Assembly (NCBI RefSeq): GCF_041080625.1
Contig: NZ_CP163518.1
Coordinates: forward strand, 9,913,501 to 9,977,500
Direction of reading: 5' to 3'
DNA from: Streptomyces sp. CG1
GTDB lineage: Bacteria; Actinomycetota; Actinomycetes; Streptomycetales; Streptomycetaceae
Length of the DNA stretch: 64,000 nucleotides
Shown here: positions 18,041 through 25,853 of the stretch, piece after piece
Layout: each line of letters starts with the position of its first letter
Numbering within the stretch: position 1 is the stretch's first letter
The notes under the pieces: model-generated
The model's input: only the letters and a program-made list of their open reading frames with translations
The model's database searches: none
Told to the model about the DNA's origin: nothing
Translations under genes and position numbers: made by a program

Positions 18041-18870
18041 GCCGTCCTCCCTCGGGACGTCCGTGCGCCGACGAGTCGTCTCTCGACCGCCAGCAGACCG
18101 GTGTTGAGGAGATACCCGAGCGCGCCGAGCAGCAGCAACGCCGACCACACGGTGAGCAGATCGGAGCGGGTCTGGGCGTCGGTGAGCGTGAAGCCGATAC
18201 CGTTGTCGCTGCCCGGCAGCAGCTCCGAGAACACCATCAGGATGAGGGACAGTGACAGACTGAGCCGGAGCCCCGCGAAGATCCGGGGCAGCGCCGAGGG
18301 CAGGATCAGGAACCAGAGCCGTTCGGGCGCCGTCAGCCGCAGCACGGCCGCCACCTGAAGCCGCAGCGGGTCGGTGGCCCGGGCGCCCTCGGCCGAGTTG
18401 ACCAGCACCGGCCATACGGCGCTGAATGCGATCGACGCCACCTGCATGGGCGTACCGAAGTCGAAGACGACGACGAACACCGGAACCAGTGCGGGCGGCG
18501 GCACGGCCCGCGCGAACTGCAGCACCGGGTTGCACAGCGCGTACGCCACCCTCGAGCGGCCCACCGTGATCCCCAGGGCGATCCCGGCGACGGCGGCGAG
18601 CGCGAACCCGGCCGCCATCCGGCCGAGGCTCGGCAGGATGGTGTCGACGGCGGCCGAGGTGAGGAACAGATGGCCGACGGGCCCCGAGAACCACAGGTCG
18701 CGGGCGTGCCGGGCGATGCGCAGCGGCGGCGGGAAGTAGACACTGCCCTGCGCACGCGCGGCCAGCTCCCAGCAGACGACGGCCACGAGCAGCACCGACC
18801 AGCGCAGGAGGAAGGGGGCGGCAGCGCCGCCGGGCGCAGCGGGCCGCCCGTTGCCCCGTATCGCGGTCAC
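18037..18870 (-). CDS. ABC transporter permease 2 (SsuC/TauC-like)
   Basis: 277 residues with about six hydrophobic segments, beginning LLRWSVLLVAVVCWELAARA. The cytoplasmic EAA-type loop that contacts the ATPase lies around EGARATDPLRLQVAAVLRLTAPERLWFLILPSALPRIFAGLRL. Starts with GTG at 18870, overlapping the stop of permease 1 by four bases (GTGA), and ends overlapping the start of the decarboxylase gene (ATGA), so translation of the three genes is coupled. Likely forms a heterodimer with permease 1. Confidence 0.9.
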   Translation of the reverse strand: MTAIRGNGRPAAPGGAAAPFLLRWSVLLVAVVCWELAARAQGSVYFPPPLRIARHARDLWFSGPVGHLFLTSAAVDTILPSLGRMAAGFALAAVAGIALGITVGRSRVAYALCNPVLQFARAVPPPALVPVFVVVFDFGTPMQVASIAFSAVWPVLVNSAEGARATDPLRLQVAAVLRLTAPERLWFLILPSALPRIFAGLRLSLSLSLILMVFSELLPGSDNGIGFTLTDAQTRSDLLTVWSALLLLGALGYLLNTGLLAVERRLVGARTSRGRTA

Positions 18871-19667
18871 GGCCGGCCCCGCTCCGACGTCCCGGTCTCC
18901 GGGCGCGATTCCTGCGCCCAGGCGAACAACCGCCGCTCCACGCCGACCAGTACGCCGTTGATCACCAGCCCGAGACCGCCCGCCCACACCACCCCGGCCA
19001 GTACGTCCCGCGTCCCGTCCGTCGCCGTCTCCGCCTGGGCGATGAAGATGCCGAGCCCCTGGCCGAAGCCGGAGAGCAGCTCCGTCGCGACGGCCAGGAT
19101 CAGGGCGACCGCGGCCGAGATCCGCACCCCGGCCGCGATGAACGGGGCGGTGGTCGGCAACTCCACCCGCAGCAGCACCGCGAGCCGTCCGAACCCGAAG
19201 ACGCGCAGGGTCTCCTTGGCCAGCGGGTCTGTCTCGCCGAGAGCGTAGACGGTGTTGAACAGCACCGGCCAGAGCGAGGCGTAGGCGATCAGTGTCACCT
19301 CCGTCTCCGTGCCCGACCCCAGCAGCAGCGACACCAGCGGGATCAGCGCGACGGACGGCAGCGGGCGCAGAAACTCGGTCACCGCGCGTGCGGCGGCCTC
19401 CACGACCGGCACGGCGCCCAGCAGCAGCCCCAGCGGTACGGCGATCGCGCAGGCGAGCCCGAGTCCCAGCGCCCACGCCCGCAGCGTCACTCCGATTCCG
19501 TCGAGAAAGGCCGGGTCACCCGCCAACCGGACTGCGCGGGCGAGGACTTCGGAGGCGGGCGGCAAGTAGCTGCGCCGCACGATCCCTGCCCGGGAGACCG
19601 CCTCGCAGACCCCGAAGGCCAACGCGGCGCCGAGCAGGCCGAGCGACAGGCCCTGACGCCGTGTCAT
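18867..19667 (-). CDS. ABC transporter permease 1 (SsuC/TauC-like)
   Basis: 266 residues from the ATG at 19667 (MTRRQGLSLG). An ATG two codons earlier (19673) is also possible. Multiple hydrophobic segments, and the EAA loop around GETDPLAKETLRVFGFGRLAVLLRVELPTTAPFIAAGVRI. Paired with a second permease, suggesting a heteromeric channel. The start codon sits in the last of four tandem 14-bp repeats that fill the gap after the binding-protein gene. Confidence 0.9.
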   Translation of the reverse strand: MTRRQGLSLGLLGAALAFGVCEAVSRAGIVRRSYLPPASEVLARAVRLAGDPAFLDGIGVTLRAWALGLGLACAIAVPLGLLLGAVPVVEAAARAVTEFLRPLPSVALIPLVSLLLGSGTETEVTLIAYASLWPVLFNTVYALGETDPLAKETLRVFGFGRLAVLLRVELPTTAPFIAAGVRISAAVALILAVATELLSGFGQGLGIFIAQAETATDGTRDVLAGVVWAGGLGLVINGVLVGVERRLFAWAQESRPETGTSERGRP

Positions 19668-19715
19668 GTCCACCGTGTCATTTCAGCCGTGTCATTTCAG
19701 TTGTGTCACTTCACC
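19660..19715. repeat. Four tandem 14-bp repeats at the binding-protein/permease junction
   Basis: Units at 19660-19673, 19674-19687, 19688-19701 and 19702-19715; the two central ones differ only in the last base (CGTGTCATTTCAGC/T on the plus strand). Read on the coding strand, the first three plus-order units contain ATGACACG, the start codon and second codon of the permease gene, and the central two are followed by TGA in another register. The array therefore duplicates the initiation region between the binding-protein stop (19706-19708) and the permease start. Confidence 0.7.
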
Positions 19716-20674
19716 AGCAGGGGCGCCGGATCGAAGTCCTTCTTCAGGAGCCCCTGGGTGCGCATGAGCTGGATGAGCCGGCGCAGCGCGGCCGGGTCTG
19801 CGGTCTCCGGATAGGTGGGCAGATGGATCGACTTGGCCTGGTCCGCGGTCACCTTGGCGTACTTCGGCAGCTCCGTGCGTACCGCTCCCGGATCCTCGGC
19901 GGCGAGCTTGGAGGCCGCCTCGACGGCGCGCCGGAAGCCCTCGGCGGCCTTCGGGTGTTTCTTCACGAAGTCGGCCGTGGTGACGTACCCGCTCGCCGGC
20001 AGGCCCAGAGCCGGTCCCGACCCGCCGTCCAGGAGCACCCGCGCGCCCAACTCGCCCTGGATCGCGGTGTCGAAGGGCTCGACCGCGTGGGCGGCGTCCA
20101 CCTGGCCCTTCTCCAGGGCGGGCCCCATCTGCGGGAACAGGATCTGCCGGTAGACGGGCCGCCCGGCGCCCCGGGCGTCGAGGATCGCGTTCAGGGTCAG
20201 GGACTGGATGTTGTTGAGGACGGCGACGGCGACCTTCTTGCCCGCGAGGTCCGCGGGCGACTTGAGGGCGGAGTCCTTGGATACGAGGACGTCCATCATG
20301 TGCGGCGCGATCCGGACGCCCTCGGCGAGGATGCGCAGGTCCAGGGTGCCCTTCTCGTATGCCTGGAGGTAGGTGACGTAGTTCGCGCTCGCGATCACGC
20401 TCACCTGGCCCTTGAGCAGCGCGGGCAGCGCCTGGATGCTCTGCTGCACGGGCTGGATGCGCACATCCAGGCCCTCCTTGGCGAACAGCCCGCGGTCCCG
20501 GGCGAGATAGAGGGCGGCCGAGTCGGTGAGCGGCAGCGCCGCGACGGTCAGCTGCTCCCGCCCGTCGCCGGAGGACGACTTGCCGCCGCCGTCGCAGCCC
20601 ACGAGGACCAGCGCCGCCGCGGCCACGAGCGCGGCGAGCCGTTTCGTTCCCGAACGTGATCGACGTAATGCCAT
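19706..20674 (-). CDS. ABC transporter substrate-binding lipoprotein (NMT1/SsuA-like)
   Basis: 322 residues. Lipoprotein signal with lipobox LVGC, Cys27, after MALRRSRSGTKRL and a hydrophobic stretch. The mature part is a type II periplasmic-binding fold of the NMT1/THI5-SsuA group: LTVAALPLTDSAALYLARDRGLFAKEGLDV, a hinge near VSVIASANYVTYLQAY, and DLAGKKVAVAVLNNIQSL. First gene of the five-gene operon and presumably the specificity determinant. The family transports sulfonates, nitrate, thiamine precursors and aromatic acids; the co-transcribed decarboxylase points to an aromatic 2-oxo acid or precursor, but a thiamine-precursor system is an alternative. Confidence 0.9.
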   Translation of the reverse strand: MALRRSRSGTKRLAALVAAAALVLVGCDGGGKSSSGDGREQLTVAALPLTDSAALYLARDRGLFAKEGLDVRIQPVQQSIQALPALLKGQVSVIASANYVTYLQAYEKGTLDLRILAEGVRIAPHMMDVLVSKDSALKSPADLAGKKVAVAVLNNIQSLTLNAILDARGAGRPVYRQILFPQMGPALEKGQVDAAHAVEPFDTAIQGELGARVLLDGGSGPALGLPASGYVTTADFVKKHPKAAEGFRRAVEAASKLAAEDPGAVRTELPKYAKVTADQAKSIHLPTYPETADPAALRRLIQLMRTQGLLKKDFDPAPLLVK

Positions 20675-20808
20675 ACCGGCATGACTACCCTCCCATTGTC
20701 ATGATCGCTACAGAACGGGTCGGGATTTCGAGGTCTTTGGAGAAATACGCACGGAGAGGGCGGACGTCGTACGACCGGGGGGTGTGCAGGGCCAGTTGGG
20801 ATCGCCGA

Positions 20809-21033
20809 ATGGGACGGCGAGACGTGGGGAACGCAGGGGACGCGGGGATCGTGCACCCCGGGGCGCTGGGCGCACGGGTGGGGGCGCAGGCGGTGGCCGC
20901 GGGGGCGAGGGCGTGGTGGGTGCAGGAAGGGCGCTCGGCCGACACCCGGCGCCGGGCCGCCGAGGCCGGACCGCGCACCGCCACGGACCTGGCGGAGCCG
21001 GCGGAGCGCTGCGCGACCGTCCTCAGCGCGTGA
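20809..21033 (+). pseudogene. N-terminal remnant of a 6-phosphogluconate/beta-hydroxyacid dehydrogenase-like protein
   Basis: An open frame of 74 residues. From residue 14 it reads IVHPGALGARVGAQAVAAGARAWWV, a Rossmann strand-loop-helix with HPGxxG as in NAD(P)-binding 6PGDH-like proteins, then EGRSADTRRRAAEAG and a stop right after CATVLSA, where the intact family continues for about 200 residues. No C-terminal homologous sequence follows. I read it as a truncated remnant; a tiny functional protein is unlikely. Confidence 0.6.
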
Positions 21034-21104
21034 CGGAAGCCCGGTGGTGAGCGGCGCTCGGCTGGTCGCATATCTGGGCAGGACCCCGTCACCACGGTGA
21101 CAGG

Positions 21105-22112
21105 TCAGGCCAGTGGGCTCGCGATGCGCAGGGGTGTCGTGGGGTTCGGTGGTGTGGAGTCGGTGGGATCCGTGACGTCCGTCCACCAGGCCGCGCCGTC
21201 CTCGATATAGCGCAGGAGCACGCCCTCACGGATCGCCCATGGACAGACGACGGCCCCGCGCAGTCCCATGAGCTTCAGCGCCGTGTGGCCGACGACGGCT
21301 CCGGCCAGGCTCTGCGCGGCGCGCGGCGCGGAGATGCCGGGCAGCTGGGCGCGGTCGGCGGCGGGCAGCGCGGCGAGGGTGCGGACCGCCTCGTGCAGAT
21401 CCCGGCAGCGCAACTCCCGCTGCACGAACGGGCCGTACCGCCCAGGAGCCGTCCCGCACAGCCGGGCCAGCTGCTGGAACGTACGCGAGCTGAGCGCGGC
21501 GGTGCGCGGCCGTTCCCAGCGGATCCGCGAGGCCACGTCCCGCAGCTCATGGCGGATCCGGCGGCGCAGTTCCTTCAGTTCCCCGGGCCCCGGCGGGTCC
21601 TGGACGCCGAGGTACTCCCGGGTGAGCCGGCTCGCGCCGAGCGGCAGGGACGCGGCGAAGTCGGGCAGCCGGCCCCGGCCGAAGGCCACGTCCAGCGAGC
21701 CGCCGCCGATGTCGAGCACCGCGAGCGGGCCGGCCTGCCAGCCCAGCCAGCGCCGGGCCGCAAGGAAGGTCAGCTCGGCCTCGGTCTCACCCGGCAGTGT
21801 GCACATACGGATCCCGGTGCCGGCAGCGACCCGGCGCAGCACCTCCTGCCGGTTCGGCGCGCCGCGCACCACCGCGGTCGCGAAGGCCAGCGGCCCCGGC
21901 GCATGCCACCGCCGGGCCGTCGCGCCGGCCGCACCCACCGCCTTCACCAGCTCCTCCACCGCCTCGTCGGCGATGGCGCCGTCCGCACCGACGTGTTCGG
22001 ACAGGCGCAGCTTCCACTTGACGGTGTGCACCGGCAACGGAACACCGTCCTCCGCATCCGCGATCACCAACCGAACCGTGTTCGACCCCGCATCCACCAC
22101 ACTCACCCGCAT
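21105..22112 (-). CDS. ppx: Ppx/GppA family exopolyphosphatase
   Basis: 335 residues; hydrolyses polyphosphate and/or pppGpp. The sequence starts directly with the first ASKHA phosphate-binding motif (VVDAGSNTVRLV, residues 5-16). The second glycine-rich motif LDIGGGSLDVAFG lies near 140, with the general-base region GETEAELTFLAARR before it. The ATG at 22112 gives the family-standard N-terminus although the ribosome binding site is weak; the longer open frame upstream adds non-homologous sequence. Length matches actinobacterial single-module Ppx proteins, without the C-terminal HD-like domain of the long E. coli form. Confidence 0.93.
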   Translation of the reverse strand: MRVSVVDAGSNTVRLVIADAEDGVPLPVHTVKWKLRLSEHVGADGAIADEAVEELVKAVGAAGATARRWHAPGPLAFATAVVRGAPNRQEVLRRVAAGTGIRMCTLPGETEAELTFLAARRWLGWQAGPLAVLDIGGGSLDVAFGRGRLPDFAASLPLGASRLTREYLGVQDPPGPGELKELRRRIRHELRDVASRIRWERPRTAALSSRTFQQLARLCGTAPGRYGPFVQRELRCRDLHEAVRTLAALPAADRAQLPGISAPRAAQSLAGAVVGHTALKLMGLRGAVVCPWAIREGVLLRYIEDGAAWWTDVTDPTDSTPPNPTTPLRIASPLA

Positions 22113-22147
22113 GGCCGGGAAGTACCCACTTTCCCGCCAAGAACCCG

Positions 22148-22468
22148 TCAGGCGGCGGGCGCGAGTGTGCACGGCGCCCGGCCGGCGCGCACCCTCAGGG
22201 TGTGGTGCGCGGGGCAGCCGCCGGCGCACCGGAATCCAGCCGCGCACGGGCCGGCGTCCACCGGACGCCCGTCCCGCGGTACCGTGCGCGCACACGACCC
22301 GCACACCACGTCCGCCCCGGCCCCGGCCGCCCGCAGCAGCGCCGCGGCCCCTTCGGCCGCCTCGAACCAGGTCCGCTCGACCACCGGCACCGGGACTGAC
22401 GCGCACCATCGCGCACAGTGCCAGGCACTCGGACCCGTGACGGTCCACAGGCTCTGGACGACCTCCAT
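22148..22468 (-). CDS. Small cysteine-rich protein, possibly zinc-binding
   Basis: 106 residues from the ATG at 22468. Seven cysteines: two in WHCARWC, a CGSC pair, then PCAAGFRCAGGC, which could form a compact zinc site, followed by a basic tail. It precedes ppx by 35 bp on the same strand, so the two may be co-transcribed. No family recognised; the moderate ribosome binding site and an overlapping opposite-strand open frame keep confidence limited. Confidence 0.45.
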   Translation of the reverse strand: MEVVQSLWTVTGPSAWHCARWCASVPVPVVERTWFEAAEGAAALLRAAGAGADVVCGSCARTVPRDGRPVDAGPCAAGFRCAGGCPAHHTLRVRAGRAPCTLAPAA

Positions 22469-22635
22469 TCTGCGGTCACCGACACCCGTGAGCACCGCCG
22501 CGAACGGCGGCTTTCCATCCGGCACTCCCTCGGCACTTCGCACGGTTCCTGTCCGGATCTCGGCCCCTCAGCCCCCCGGCCGGCCCGCCCCTGCCCTTAG
22601 ATGGTCACCACCACTGTCGGCGCGAGGAGTGGGAC

Positions 22636-23817
22636 TTGAGCGGGACGGATGTGACGAGGGTACTGGTCACCGGTGGCGGGATCGCGGGGACCGCGGCCGC
22701 GCTCGGGCTGCAGAAAGCCGGATTCGACGTCGCCGTGTACGAGGCGCACCCGGACACGGCCGAGGACATAGGGGCGTTCCTGACCCTGGCGAGCAACGGC
22801 ATGCGCGCCCTGGCCCAGCTCGACGCGACGGACGCCGTCACGGCCGTCGGTTTTCCGCTGACTTCACTGCGGCTGCTCGACCACGAGGGCACCGAGCTGG
22901 CACACGCTCCGCTCGGCGAGGTGGCCGACCGCGCACTGCGCTACCGCTGTCTGCGCCGCGGCGAGCTGAACGCGGCCCTGCAGGGCGAGGCGAACCGGCG
23001 CGGTATCCGCCTGCGCCACGGCGCTCGGCTGGTCGCCGTCACGGACGGCCCGCACGGCGTCACCGCCCGGTTCGCCGACGGCAGCGCGGCCCACGCGGAC
23101 CTCGTCGTCGGCGCCGACGGGCTGAACTCCACCCTGCGCCGCCTCCTCACCCCCGGTGTGCGGCCCGCGTACGCGGGTCAGCGGGTCTTCTACGGCTACT
23201 CCGGCACCGCCCCCGGCGCGGACGGCACCGGCGTCATCACCATGGTCCGGGGCAGCGGGTCCGCGTTCGGGTACGCGGTGTCGCCGGACGGGCAGACGTA
23301 CTGGTTCGCCCGGGTGACCACGGAACCCCTCCCCGCGGGCCGCGCCGCGCACCGTGCCCCGTGGCGTGAGGAACTGCTGCCGCTGCTGCGCAAGGACTCC
23401 ACTCCCGCCGCGGACATCGTGGCCGCCTCCGAGGGCCCCGTCATGGTCACCAACGCCTGCGAGATGCCGCTCGGCGCGGTGTGGCAGCAGGGACGCGTTC
23501 TGCTCATCGGCGACGCGGCCCACGCAGCCTCCCCGGCGACCGGCCAGGGCGCCTCCATGGCCCTGGAGGACGCCGTCGTCCTCGCCAAGGCGCTGCGCGA
23601 CCTGCCCGACCCACTGGCCGCGTTCACCGCCTACGAACGGCACCGCCGCCCCCGGGTGGAACACAACATCACCGTCAGCGGCGGCATTTCCCGCGGCAGC
23701 CGCAACCCGTCCCGCCCGGGCCCTGTCGTGGCCCGTCCCATGGAGCCGGACGAGGCCCTGATCCGCCAACTGGCCTGGGACAGCCCGCTGTCCGCCGTCC
23801 CGCCCGAGGAGCCCTGA
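22636..23817 (+). CDS. FAD-dependent monooxygenase (PHBH-type, group A)
   Basis: 393 residues. TTG start at 22636 preceded by GAGGAG; a GTG 15 bases later is an alternative. N-terminal dinucleotide fold VLVTGGGIAGTAAALGLQKAGFDVAVYE (GxGxxG variant GGGIAG), a DG motif region (VVGADGLNSTLRR), and the second FAD motif GRVLLIGDAAHAASPATGQGASMALEDA. This is the layout of single-component aromatic hydroxylases acting on a small aromatic or polyketide-like substrate with NAD(P)H. Stands alone; no regulator is adjacent. Confidence 0.92.
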   Translation: MSGTDVTRVLVTGGGIAGTAAALGLQKAGFDVAVYEAHPDTAEDIGAFLTLASNGMRALAQLDATDAVTAVGFPLTSLRLLDHEGTELAHAPLGEVADRALRYRCLRRGELNAALQGEANRRGIRLRHGARLVAVTDGPHGVTARFADGSAAHADLVVGADGLNSTLRRLLTPGVRPAYAGQRVFYGYSGTAPGADGTGVITMVRGSGSAFGYAVSPDGQTYWFARVTTEPLPAGRAAHRAPWREELLPLLRKDSTPAADIVAASEGPVMVTNACEMPLGAVWQQGRVLLIGDAAHAASPATGQGASMALEDAVVLAKALRDLPDPLAAFTAYERHRRPRVEHNITVSGGISRGSRNPSRPGPVVARPMEPDEALIRQLAWDSPLSAVPPEEP

Positions 23818-23974
23818 CCGGCGCCCACGAGCGGACGCACGCACGCGTGAGCGCCACACGAGCGGTCGTACGCGCGCGAAAGTGCAAGAGGCGGAGCACT
23901 GGAGTCCATTGCCGGGGAAACCGCCGGAGCCGGATCGTTCCGTGCAACCGGCCCTTCGGCAACAAGGAGCACAG

Positions 23975-25786
23975 TTGCGACTCATGAGCAGAGCAGGCGG
24001 CGCCGTGGCGGTGTTTTCGACGACTGCCGCCCTGGTCCTGGGCGGCGGCCTCGCGTCCCCGGCACCGGCCGCGCCGTCCGCCGGCGCCACCTACACCGTG
24101 ACCGTGGGGACCCCGGTACCCTTCACCCACCCCACGGACACCCCCGCCGGCCCCTACCTCGACCGGGACGGCACCTTCCACTACCAGCAGTCCGCCGCCC
24201 TGTACGGCGCCAAGGACCCGCGCACCTGGGACTTCTACACCGGCAAGGACTTCGACTCCGCGAGCTTCGACAAGACCCTGAGCAAGGCGGTGAACCCCGC
24301 CAACTCCGCCGACCGCAACGACGACACCACCTGGCGCTGCAACAACAGCCCCACCGGCCGGGCGGCGACCTACGCCCCGAGCGGCTCCGGCTACGCCCAG
24401 AAGAACTACTGCGACCTGTCCGGCGTGTGGGTCGACCCCGACACGGGCGACTGGTACGGCCTCGTGCACAACGAGTTCACCCCGCAGCCCTTCGGCGACG
24501 GACTGCACTACGACGCCATCGACTACGCCGTCTCCACCGACCGGGGCCGTACCTGGACCATCAAGGACCATGCGATCACGTCCCCGTACAGCACGGAGCG
24601 CGGGGACACGACGGCCTTCCCTAACCAGACGTACTCCTACGGCGACGGTGACCAGCGACTCTTCGTCGATACCGCCTCCGGCTACTTCTACGTCTATTAC
24701 GGCTCCCGGATCATCGACAAGAGCGGCGGCTGGAAGGCGTTCTACGAGCACGTCGCCCGCGCCCCGATCTCGGCCAAGATGGCCCCCGGCTCCTGGCGCA
24801 AGTGGTACGACGGCGCCTGGTCCCAGCCCGGCACCGGCGGCAAGGAGAGCGACATCGTCCCCGCCGACGCCGATCACCCCACCGGCTACACCCCCGCCTT
24901 GGCCGAGTACGACCCGGCCAACACCGGCACCGCCGCCCAGCAGATCGCGGCCGGCAAGATGCCCCCGACCTCGCCGCTGTTCGTCATGAACATCGCCTAC
25001 GACGCCTATCTCGGCCTGTACATAGGCGAACCACAGGCCGTCGACCAGAGCGGGAACTCACCGCAGTACCTCTACGCCACCGACGACCTGACCACCCAGA
25101 AGTGGCACCTCATCGGCGACACCGGCAGCTACACCAACGCCTCCTGGTATCGCTGGTTCCTCGACGGCACCAACCGCACCAGCTCCACGATCGTCGGCAA
25201 GTCCTTCCGCTCCTACTGCGCCTTCGGCTGCTCGCACGACGCCTCCGGCGAGTACGTCGACCTCACCATCGACGCCACCGGACACGCGGCCGCGCCCATG
25301 GACACGAGCCGTGTCTACCGCATCGCGAGTGGCACGGGCCGGATCCTCGCCCAGGCAGCCGGCGGCAGCGCCACCACCTCGCTGGCGCGGCCGACCGGAT
25401 CGGGCCGCGACACCTGGGTCTTCACCCCGACCGGCGACGGCGCCTACACCCTCGCCAACGCCGCGAGCGGCCGACTGCTCGGCGTCGGCTCCGCCTCGAC
25501 GGCGGGCCGCGCCTGGGGCGCCAAGCCCACGGTCACCAGGGCACCGGCCGGCGGGCCGACCGTGGGACAGCAGTGGTTCGTGATCCCGAACGCCTCCGGG
25601 GGCGGCTACCGTCTGGTCAACCGCTACAGCGGACTCGTGCTCGGCCTCTCCGGCAGCTCCGGCCGACTCGCCGAGACCACACCGGTGCGCAACTGGACGG
25701 ACCACAGCGGGAGTTCCGTAGGCGCGGGGCGCTCCGCTGCGGAACAGAGCCTGTCCTTCACCACAGCCGGATACACACACGGCTAG
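23975..25786 (+). CDS. Secreted protein with C-terminal ricin-type beta-trefoil domain
   Basis: 603 residues from the TTG at 23975, which has AAGGAG five bases upstream; the ATG nine bases later is too far from it. Signal peptide MRLMSRAGGAVAVFSTTAALVLGGGLASPAPAAP. The N-terminal 430 residues form an unrecognised, probably propeller-like domain rich in Asp/Tyr/Trp (DGTFHYQQSAALYGAKD, GVWVDPDTGDWYGLVHNEF). The C-terminal about 130 residues carry ricin-like repeats (YRIASGTGRILAQ, YTLANAASGRLLGV, YRLVNRYSGLVLGL), a carbohydrate-binding fold. Likely an extracellular polysaccharide-active protein; the catalytic class is unknown. Confidence 0.82.
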   Translation: MRLMSRAGGAVAVFSTTAALVLGGGLASPAPAAPSAGATYTVTVGTPVPFTHPTDTPAGPYLDRDGTFHYQQSAALYGAKDPRTWDFYTGKDFDSASFDKTLSKAVNPANSADRNDDTTWRCNNSPTGRAATYAPSGSGYAQKNYCDLSGVWVDPDTGDWYGLVHNEFTPQPFGDGLHYDAIDYAVSTDRGRTWTIKDHAITSPYSTERGDTTAFPNQTYSYGDGDQRLFVDTASGYFYVYYGSRIIDKSGGWKAFYEHVARAPISAKMAPGSWRKWYDGAWSQPGTGGKESDIVPADADHPTGYTPALAEYDPANTGTAAQQIAAGKMPPTSPLFVMNIAYDAYLGLYIGEPQAVDQSGNSPQYLYATDDLTTQKWHLIGDTGSYTNASWYRWFLDGTNRTSSTIVGKSFRSYCAFGCSHDASGEYVDLTIDATGHAAAPMDTSRVYRIASGTGRILAQAAGGSATTSLARPTGSGRDTWVFTPTGDGAYTLANAASGRLLGVGSASTAGRAWGAKPTVTRAPAGGPTVGQQWFVIPNASGGGYRLVNRYSGLVLGLSGSSGRLAETTPVRNWTDHSGSSVGAGRSAAEQSLSFTTAGYTHG

Positions 25787-25853
25787 CCGCATCGGCGCCA
25801 ACTGGCGCCCAACGCCTCCAGCAACCAGGGAATTTGCGACTATCCTGCGCTCC

